Shown piece after piece: positions 55,322 to 64,000 of a stretch of 64,000 nt of DNA. This DNA comes from Aphidius gifuensis. Its lineage: Eukaryota; Arthropoda; Insecta; Hymenoptera; Braconidae. The notes beneath the pieces are model-generated. The model made no database searches, was not told where the DNA came from, and saw only the letters and a list, made by a program, of their open reading frames with translations. Where the stretch lies: assembly GCF_014905175.1 (NCBI RefSeq), contig NC_057790.1, forward strand, positions 6,262,001 to 6,326,000, written 5' to 3'. The number at the start of each line of letters is the position of its first letter. The stretch's first letter is position 1. Both the position numbers and the translations under genes were made by a program.

Positions 55322-58300
55322 TGCTAATAATATTATTCTATTTATGAATATCATAGCAAAACTCCTGGTGGCATCTTCCATTATCCAGGTAATTTTTATT
55401 TTTAAATAAAAAAAACTAAGTGATAGTAATTGTGAACTTATCTGTGACATACACAAAAAAAAAAAAAAAGAAAAACAATTTTTACGTATAAGGTATATAA
55501 GCAGATTTATTATTTTTTTTTTTCTCTTGTATGGTTTATAAATTAGTATTAAAAATTAATTATAACTTATGCTATGGCAACAGTGCACAAGTGCTTCTTT
55601 TGTGCAATTTTTAAGATTTTTTTTTTCAATTTTTTTTCGCCATCTGGTTGGACACCAGTAAATTGCAGTAATATTTTTGTTTTTTTTTTTTAATGGCGAA
55701 AAGAAGAGACAATACATAACGATCAAACTTTTTTTTTTTTTCTTATTAATATATAATTTAAACTATTAATTTTTTTTTGTTGATAAATTTATTGATGTAA
55801 AAAAAAGAAATTCGAAAAATATAATATTTGGAGTTTTTTAAAATATTTGATTGCTTAATAAGTTAAAGATAAGTGTACAAAATCATTTTTATTAAAAAAA
55901 GAAATATAAAAAAAAACGAAAAAAAAAAAAAGGGAATAGTAATTTAAAGAGATAGGAAGAGAGTTATGATAAGATATTTTTAAAAAAAGGTGTTGATATG
56001 TTTAAGAGAGTTTTAGATTTATAAGTTAAAATTAATTATTGCATGATGCATATACTCATGAAGATATGTCAGTGTTTAATAATTAATTCATCAAGCCTGT
56101 ATGATTATTAATTTATTATTTTATTAATTATTCATTTTGAATATCATTGATTATATTATTAATTATCTTAAAACAAAAAAAAATTGCATATACACAGTTT
56201 TTGTTTATATTTTTCAACAATTGTATTCTCACACACACATATTTTATATGTGTGTGTTGTATAGATCTATATGTTGTTTAAAAATTTCGCTATTTTATTT
56301 TTATATAAAACATTAAATTTTTATTGATTTTAATTTTTTTTAATTGCATGAAAAAAATTAAAATATATAAAAAATTTCGTACACAAATTTATCACGTTTA
56401 AATAAGGACTTTTAATTTGAAAAAAAAAAAAATTCATAACAATGTTTTATTTTAATTAAAAAAGTAACACTAATGATGATTGAAAAATTAATAAAATTTT
56501 CAATAAAAAAAATATATTATTATAATAATTAAATAGAGTAACTTCCTTTGCCATTTTATACTGAAATTAAAAAAATTAAAAAAATAAAATAATTACATTA
56601 ATGTATATATATATGTATGTATGTATGTGTATGCATAATATCCTAAGCTAGTCATTATGAGAATACATCAATCTACATAAAAAGATTTAAAAAAAAAAAA
56701 TAATAATAGTAAACCGATTACTAGAATTTTATTTACGAAAAATAAAATAAATCATTAACTTCAATTTAAAAATTGAATAAATAATAAAATAATAATAAAT
56801 TTTAATTAATAATCATGTAATGAATTAATTAGTACTTGTAAAACAGTAGATGATAATTTTTTTTTTTATTAATTTAAATTTGAAACAAAGTGCCGATAAA
56901 CTTACCAACATCCAAAATCATACGATGTAAAATTAATTATTTCAATACAGACTGACGTGTTATACGAAAAACAACAACAAAAAAAAAATTAAAAATTTTT
57001 AAATAATATAAAGCTAATCATGATGACAACAAAAAAACAAAAAAAAACAAAATGTAAAAATAATTAAATGATCAATTAGCAGGATAATTTAATTTGTAGC
57101 TAAAAATGAATTTTCGAAATGAGAAAATTTATATAATTATTGTTGAGTTAACATTATCTGTAAATTATTTGAATCGAATTATTAACGAGTGGCTCTGTAG
57201 AGAAATTTGGATTGTTGATCCTGCTTTTGGATATGAAAAACGAGCTTACATGTACACTTACATTATCGAAAATTATGTAAAATAAATAAAAAAATATACA
57301 TTTATAAAAGTATGATTAAATTGTTTAATGTTAATTAAATATGTTATAAGTTTTCGTAGATTAACAAATCAATATATTGAAAGTAACAGAAAAAACAATT
57401 GACATAAAAAATTGACAAGCCTTTTTACAATGATGAATTTAAAAGAAAGTAAAACGAAATAAATTGTTAAAGACAAAAAATCATTGTGCTTAAAAATATA
57501 AAAAGACTATGAATTTAATTGTGCCTATTATTAATAATTAATAGATCAAAATAGAAAAAAAAAAAAAATACAACATAATTACGTGTGAATTAATAAAATG
57601 ATAAGTTTTTATAAATTTCGAAAAACACCGGCTTATCGAAAAAAAAAAAATGAATGAAAGAAAAATATCTAAATTCAAAGTATGATAAGTTTTATGGATT
57701 TTCCATTGTATATATGCGTATTATCATATATTTTTGTTATATATTTATAAATAATTGCACATGATAGGAAAAAATAAAAAAAAAAATTAAATAAAAAATT
57801 TAAATGATTGCTGTATATTTAATAAATATGTGGGATGTATTTTTTAAGTGAAGGTTTTTTTTTTTTATCAACAAGTATCATTGACATCATCATCATCACC
57901 ATCATCATTATCATCATCGTCATCATGATTTAAAAGTCCTAGATTAAAAAAATAAATAAACAATAATTTTAATTTTTAATTTGTGTCTGGTGCTGGTTGC
58001 TGCTGCTCATGTCTGCTTCTCGAAATTTCGATAGTTAATTTCCAAAGTTAGCAACAATTACTACTTGATAATTACCACTTTAATTTGGACATCATAGCTT
58101 TACTAACAAAAGGACGTAATCGTCAAAAAACATCGAATCTAAAAGTAGAAAAATTCATTACAGGAAAATCTAATTTTTATGAACTTATTATAGAAAATAA
58201 AAAAGCTAATTATAAAACGGCATGCATTCATGGATAGAATATGAAATTTTTTATCAGCAACAGAGAATTAATTTTATTTTTTCCCAGAATAACTAGGATA

Positions 58301-59783
58301 AATCATTTTTATAACATGAGCTCCAGTATAAAAGGTCAAACTATTATTATTAAAAATATCATGTCATAGTTAAAAAATTTAAAATTTGCTTTCATTTATT
58401 TAATCAATTTTTTTATTTATATTAATATACAATATTATATGAATATTTAATTTTTTTTTAAGTGCTGATTCAACATATATAAATTTGTAAATTAATTATT
58501 TTTATTTTTCAATAATAAAATGTGCATTTTTTAAAATACAAATTCATTATTACAACACTTATTTTTATAAATTTTTACATCAAATTTTAATGATAAATTA
58601 TAGGCTGCTGTTGAATGACTGTAATTAATTTTCTTTCAGGTGACATTATTAATTTAGGCCAATGAATAATATTGTTTCGAAAACTCCAATTAATTTTAGT
58701 TGTAAAAAATAATAATGTTGTTTGCATTTGCATGTTTTTTTTATTTATTTTACTTGTGTCCTTGAAAGAAAATTATATCACACTTCGACTTGTGTATCTA
58801 CAAACTCTATGCATTTTAATATTTAATAAAAAATATTTATCCAATTGGTGATAATTGTGAGCGATAATTTTTTGTCCATATATATTAATTTTCAAATCAC
58901 AACCAAGGCTTTAGCCATATTAAATTCACAAATTTTATTAGTTAACATTCACAATTTAGAAAACAAAAAAAAAAATATATATTTATCATCTTGTTTATTT
59001 TGTATTGTATAAGTTTGTTTTATCTGTTTATTTTTATGAACTATTGTGATAAAGTATACAATATTATTTTGTTGTGTCCTTGATAAATATTCATGTGAAA
59101 TTAAAAATATTTTCTACTAAAAAAATATATGAATATCTTACTATGGCCATGTGTAAATTTAATTTTAAAATGTTAATTCCATTATGTAAACATACTTTGA
59201 AGGTCTATTATCTTTTTGTTTCAAACAAATTTTGCGCTTATTTACATGCAAAGTTTTTGTTCTTTTTTACAATACAAGTATAAATTATTTATAACTGTGT
59301 TGACATTGTTTAGTTACTTGCCTGAGTAATCAATTATGTACTTTATTTATTATTATTCATTTGAATGTTATTGATTTGTTTAAATTTCTACATTATACAT
59401 TTATTCGAAAAATCCAGATCTTGTTTGTTTTTTGTTTAAATATAAATTGTCAATTAAATTTTATTCAATTTATTAAAAAATAAAATGCATCACACTGTCG
59501 TAATGTTATTGATTTAATTTATTTTCTATTTTTATGAATACGTGTGTTATTTAAAAGTACATTTATTTCAGATTGCTTAATTTTTTTTCGTCTCAAGCAC
59601 GATTGCACATGGGGTGTTGATCGATCGACAACGCAACCATGTGCGTTAAGCTTTACCTAGTAACTAAAAATCATTAAAAGAATAAAAAAAGATAATTAAT
59701 AAAGAAAAAAAAAAACAGAGTAGTATAATAGATAAAAAAAATATATATAATAAAACAATTGAAATCAATTTAAATAGAACTTT
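55322..59783. other. Long AT-rich interval downstream of dome
   Basis: 4.5 kb with the dome 3' UTR at the left and the AHCYL1-like 3' UTR at the right. It holds many homopolymer A/T runs, a TATG/TGTA microsatellite (56605-56632) and an ATC-rich trinucleotide repeat (57885-57930, minus-strand GAT). A moderately complex stretch at 58010-58120 has no recognisable coding frame. The only open frame over 60 codons (59074-59283) is AT-driven. No gene recognised. Confidence 0.45.
57885..57930. repeat. ATC/CAT trinucleotide microsatellite
   Basis: CATCATCATCATCACCATCA-type imperfect repeat with interruptions (ACC, TTA, CGT). It sits outside any gene, between dome and AHCYL1. Confidence 0.7.
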
Positions 59784-62700
59784 TTACCGATAGTAATTAG
59801 GCTTGAATGGTCCAGCTTTATTGAGGCCCATGTATTTAGCTTGTTCATCAGTGAGTTCAGTTAAATGAGCATCGAATGTAGGCAAATGCAATGATGCAAC
59901 ATATTCATCTAAATAAAAAATATTTTAATTATTATAATACAAATTTTAATTGGCTAAAATTAAATAATGAATAAAAACAAACCCATTTTTTTAGGCAATA
60001 AATAAACATCACTCTTGTAACGTCCAGATGGTGCATTAAATAATTCAATAAGTGCAAGTGCTTGTGTTGCAGCAGTTATTGATACAACAAATGATGGAAT
60101 ACTTGAACATGATAAATTAACAAGTCTACCTTCAGCCAATAAAACAATTCTTTTTCCATCAGGCCATATAACATGATCAACTTGTGATCTAACTTTTTCC
60201 CATGTTAAATCTGGTGTTCGTAAACTATTCTGTAACACACGAAAAAATAACAAATAAATCAATTGAATACATGAAATTTTTATGTATAAATTTAAACATA
60301 CAATATCTATTTCTGTATTACTATGTCCCATGTTACAAACAACACATCCATTTTTCATTTTATCCATATGTTCACGTGTCACGACATTTTTATTTCCAGT
60401 TGCTGTTACAACAATATCAACATTTCGTATAACTTCATTGAGTTTCATTACACGAAAACCATCCATACTTGAAATAATAAAAATCATTAATTATTATTTT
60501 TAATAATGATAAGATTTACTATTATATATTTATATTAACCTTGCTTGAAGTGCACATATTGGATCAATTTCAGTTATGTATACAATACAACCAAGTCCTT
60601 TAAGTGCTTGACAACATCCTTTACCAACTTCACCATATCCACAAATAACAACTTGTTTACCACCAAACATAACATCTGTTGATCTTTTTAAACTATCAAT
60701 AATACTTTCACGACAACTATATAAATTATCAAATTTTGTTTTTGTTACTGAATCATTAACATTCATTGCTGGTACAGTTAATTTACCAGCTTTTGATAAT
60801 TGATAAAGTCTATGTACACCAGTAACACTCTCTTCAACAATACCTATTATAAATTAAATTAAAATTTATTAAATTTGAATATTTATTTATTAATTTTTTT
60901 TGTGTTTACCTTGTATCATTTTAAACATTGTATTATATTTTTTAAGCATAAGATGAGTTGCATCACCACCATCATCAAGTATCATATTTGGTTGCCAATT
61001 TTCAGCAGCAATACATTTATCAATACACCACCAAAAATCTTCTTCAGTTTCACCACGCCATGCAAATATTGGATAACCAGCATGTGCCAATGCAGCAGCA
61101 ACTTCATTTTGAGTTGAATAAATATTACATGCTGCCCATCTTATTTGTGCACCAAGTTCAATCAGTGTTTCAATTAACACTGCTGTTTGTGCATTTATAT
61201 GTGTACAGCCAACTATTTTTGCATTTTTCAATGGCTTTATTTATCATTAAAGAAAAAAAAAAACAATAATAAAATATTGTAAATTGGATTTTTTTAAATG
61301 TTTTATGTTTAATTTAGAAAATACCATATCATCTGCTGCTCGTTTACGTAATGCCATTATACCAGGCATTTCTTGTTCAGCAATTTCAATTTCTCTTCTT
61401 CCAAATGCATACTGATTAATATTTCTTACACAAAAATCAGTAAATCCTTTATCTGTTTTTTGTATTTTTTCACGTGGTGATACATCATCTTCTTCTGATG
61501 AGCTTCCTGTATAAGATGCTAAAAAGTTGAAAATAATGCCACAAAAAATTTGATGATTAGTTTAAAATGCATGATAAAAAAAAAGCTATGATAGTGAAAT
61601 GGAATTAGAAAAATTAGCTTATTGAAATTATCATACCAGAACTGTAACTATCATTGCTGCTTGCTGATAATGAACGACTTCTATAACGAGTTGATTTTTT
61701 TAAAGCTCCTGATTTCGATTCCTAAAAAAAATTAACAGTAATAATTTTAAAAATATTTATTTACTTTAAATAACTACAAATAATAAAAAAAAAATATTAA
61801 AACAAGCTTAATATAAAATTTGTGTAACTATGTGCATTTTATTTTTTATATTTTTATTATTCACAAGGAAAAGTGAGGTAACAATGACAAAACAAGGACA
61901 TATTTCTTTACAAGATTATTATTTTTTTTAAAAAAAGAGGATTTGTTCTATTTGTGTAAATAATTGGAACATTTATTTATTTATTCTATTTTTATTATTG
62001 AAAAAGCTTGATGGATTTTTAAGACAGGATAGGACATGCAACAATGATAAATTTTAAATTGTTTATTTACCTATAAATAAATTATGTGCTGATAAATATA
62101 AAACACAGACAAATAAATTATAAATAATAAAAAAATTTTTGGATATCAAAAAAGCGATTCCCAATAAATAAAACGAGCAAAGATATTTATTTTTAAATAA
62201 TTATTAAAATATTGATTATTTACTTTGTTGTTTACTTCTTTTTTATTTATATTTTTTTTTTTTTTTTCATACACAAATAATCTCTTACTTACTAATTTTG
62301 TTCTCGGGCCGTGAAAGGCATTATTTGATGCCTCTAGGCTCTGAAATCACAACAACCAAAAATATTCATAATTTTTAATTAAAAAAAAAATAAAAACAAA
62401 TCATTTTTTAAATTCACGATACCTTTTTAAATATCCCCACGAAATTCATAAATAAATAAATTATATTTTTATATTTAAAACACGTTTAAAATATACAAAA
62501 AAAAAAAATTTCCTTTTTTTTTTCGTGCAAGAAAAAGAAAACTACCAGCTAATTTTTTTTTTTTTTTTTAATCTATGTGCATTAATTAATCGATAATAAA
62601 AAAAATAAAAAAAAAAAATTATGCTCTATATTTAAAAAAGCCAATAATAATAATTTGTATTTTTTTTTTTTAAATTATTTCTCTGATAGTAATTGATAAT

Positions 62701-63459
62701 AATTTTCAAGTGTACACATGCATATTTAATTTTTTTGTAATAATAAATAATTCCGATTGATTTTGGAGCTGTGGGTCTCATTGTTAAACATCTTGGTAAT
62801 AAAAATTAATCAACAAGGGAATTTAATTCAAACACTAATTCATTCCAAGTTGAATTTACAAATTGACTAATGAAAAAAAAAACATTTTCAAGATGTTGGC
62901 AATGACAATAACAATGCCGGTTAATAACATCTGTTGTTTGGCATTTTAATTATCATCAATACCCGAATGGCTTACGTAATTGTTTGCATGTGACAGTTGA
63001 ATATCAAAAAAAAAAAAACAATAAAAAAAAGTGACACAAGGTTTTTTCATCGACGCAAATTTACTCACCAATAAATTGACTAAAAAAATAATAATTAAAT
63101 TTATAACGTACTTATTTTATGAGCTCATAATAAATAATTTAAAAATTTTATAAATAATGACACTTGTCATTAAAACCTGATAACAATAATATTTATTTTT
63201 TTTATTTTTTAAAAACCCACACCAAGAGACCAATAAAAGCTACGAACCAACAACAACGTCAATGACATATATCATTGATTGTCATTTAGAAAAAAATAAA
63301 ATAAAATAATGGTTTTGATGATAAATAAAATGACTTTATTGTTAATTTAATAAAACCAACCTTTGTTGATGATGCTGGATCAGTAACCGGTGTATCAGTC
63401 ACATTGTTTGTTGACTCTTTTTGCGATGATAATGTTTGTGGACCATTGCTGTCAGCCAT
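59784..63459 (-). CDS. AHCYL1: Adenosylhomocysteinase-like 1 (AHCYL1/IRBIT family)
   Basis: Nine exons: 63459-63361, 62340-62293, 61721-61637, 61518-61325, 61234-60910, 60843-60540, 60467-60302, 60229-59983 and 59908-59784; phases agree and give 530 aa, equal to the known vertebrate AHCYL1 length. The N terminus is the disordered, Ser-rich IRBIT-type extension (ESKSGALKKSTRYRSRSLSA, NDSYSS, SSSEEDDVSPREK). The body is S-adenosylhomocysteine-hydrolase-like: FCVRNINQYAFGRREIEIAE, KIVGCTHINAQTAVLIETL, the NAD-binding GYGEVGKGCCQALKG, and the C-terminal PFKPNYYR. In vertebrates such proteins do not function as the hydrolase but regulate IP3 receptors, ion transporters and other partners. Long AT-rich introns separate the first three exons (62341-63360 and 61722-62292). 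Confidence 0.95.
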
Positions 63460-63947
63460 CTTTACAACACGGCGAATTTGCCCGAATGCTACAAAATAAT
63501 ATTGTTCACGACTTGAACATCAGCTGGTTCAGCTTCATGATCAATTGAAGAGAGGGAGAATCACGAGGCATCAGGGCCGTACTCTAACATATTGACTTAA
63601 TTGATTTGTCAATTAAATTTAATCAAGCTCAATTTAAAAATATTTAAATTAAAAAAAAAAAGGCAAAAGGTTCTATTAGTATAAGCTCAACTCCAAAATT
63701 TTTATATATAAAATAATTGTTTTTCTTTTGTTTATTATAATAATAGTAAATGATAAATTTATAAGTTAAAAAATAAATAAATTAATGACTGCATTTAACA
63801 GATACTTTAATCTGTTTGTTAAATTAAAATTAATTGACTGTTTCGATGATTTAAAAAAAAAAAAAAATACAAATTTGTTTGTGGTTTGAATTAATAATTG
63901 TCTATTCAATTTTAAAAATCATGTTAACAAATACAATTGATAGATAA
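63460..63947. other. Intergenic upstream of AHCYL1-like gene
   Basis: The first 120 bp (63460-63590) are less AT-rich (CATCAGCTGGTTCAGCTTCA, GAGGCATCAGGGCC) and probably hold the promoter and 5' UTR of the AHCYL1-like gene. The rest is AT-rich spacer and the probable 3' UTR of the next minus-strand gene. Confidence 0.45.
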
Positions 63948-64000
63948 TTATGCAGTTGTTGTTTGTGCTTCCTTTTGTTCTTTTTGCTCTTCGGCAATAC
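63948..64000 (-). CDS. Probable C-terminal end of a further minus-strand gene (partial)
   Basis: Reading in from the right edge, the minus strand gives IAEEQKEQKEAQTTTA and a TAA stop (63950-63948). The Glu/Gln/Lys composition is not expected from the AT-rich spacer and looks coding. Too short to name a family. Confidence 0.4.
   Translation of the reverse strand, partial: IAEEQKEQKEAQTTTA

Overview
The window is insect nuclear DNA: very AT-rich by eye, with short spliced exons, long A/T runs, Asn/Gln-rich low-complexity stretches in proteins, and single-copy insect genes in both orientations. Gene content (domeless receptor, Drp1, MAGI, SNW1, PQBP1, AHCYL1, group III phospholipase A2, serpin) fits a holometabolous insect. 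The extreme AT content plus secreted LRR, PLA2 and serpin genes make a parasitoid wasp (braconid, possibly aphidiine) my best guess; this is inference. No tRNA, rRNA or CRISPR array was seen. Every gene below was read by eye from ORFs plus GT/AG splice sites; for most genes the exon lengths add up to an intact frame.

Layout. 1-1.5 kb: a possible 3' exon of a plus-strand gene, then mL64 (GADD45GIP1-like) on minus. 2.0-7.4 kb: three tandem copies of a 1.6-2.0 kb segment carrying decayed leucine-rich-repeat (LRR) gene pieces and hairpin (MITE-like) elements. 7.4-8.5 kb: secreted group III phospholipase A2 (minus). 10.2-14.2 kb: intact secreted LRR protein (minus) with a threefold 96-residue higher-order repeat. 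14.2-17.8 kb: a repeat-rich interval with a TIR element flanked by a 10-bp direct repeat, several hairpins, and a duplicated first exon of the next gene. 17.8-18.4 kb: small Cys-rich unknown protein (plus). 18.9-21.4 kb: serpin (plus) with alternative 3' exons encoding different reactive-centre loops. 21.8-25.1 kb: Myb/SANT-like putative DNA-binding protein (minus). 26.3-28.7 kb: Drp1, the mitochondrial fission dynamin (minus). 29.7-31.9 kb: an alpha-catenin-like gene lacking the N-terminal about 200 residues (minus). 33.3-34.6 kb: PQBP1 (plus). 36.2-40.0 kb: MAGI scaffold (plus). 43.0-44.8 kb: SNW1/SKIP (minus), divergent from PLPBP (45.2-46.2 kb, plus). 49.7-55.3 kb: domeless-type cytokine receptor (plus). 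59.8-63.5 kb: AHCYL1/IRBIT-like (minus). 63.95-64 kb: probable 3' end of another minus-strand gene.

Functionally the right two thirds is conserved housekeeping and signalling: two spliceosome-linked factors (PQBP1, SNW1), adhesion/junction genes (alpha-catenin-like, MAGI), mitochondrial genes (Drp1, mL64) and the JAK/STAT receptor. The left 21 kb is a fast-evolving accessory region: secreted proteins, tandem duplicates, pseudogenes and mobile elements. The points most worth a second look are the serpin alternative loops, the truncated alpha-catenin-like gene, the LRR family expansion, and the synonymous-only duplication of a first coding exon.
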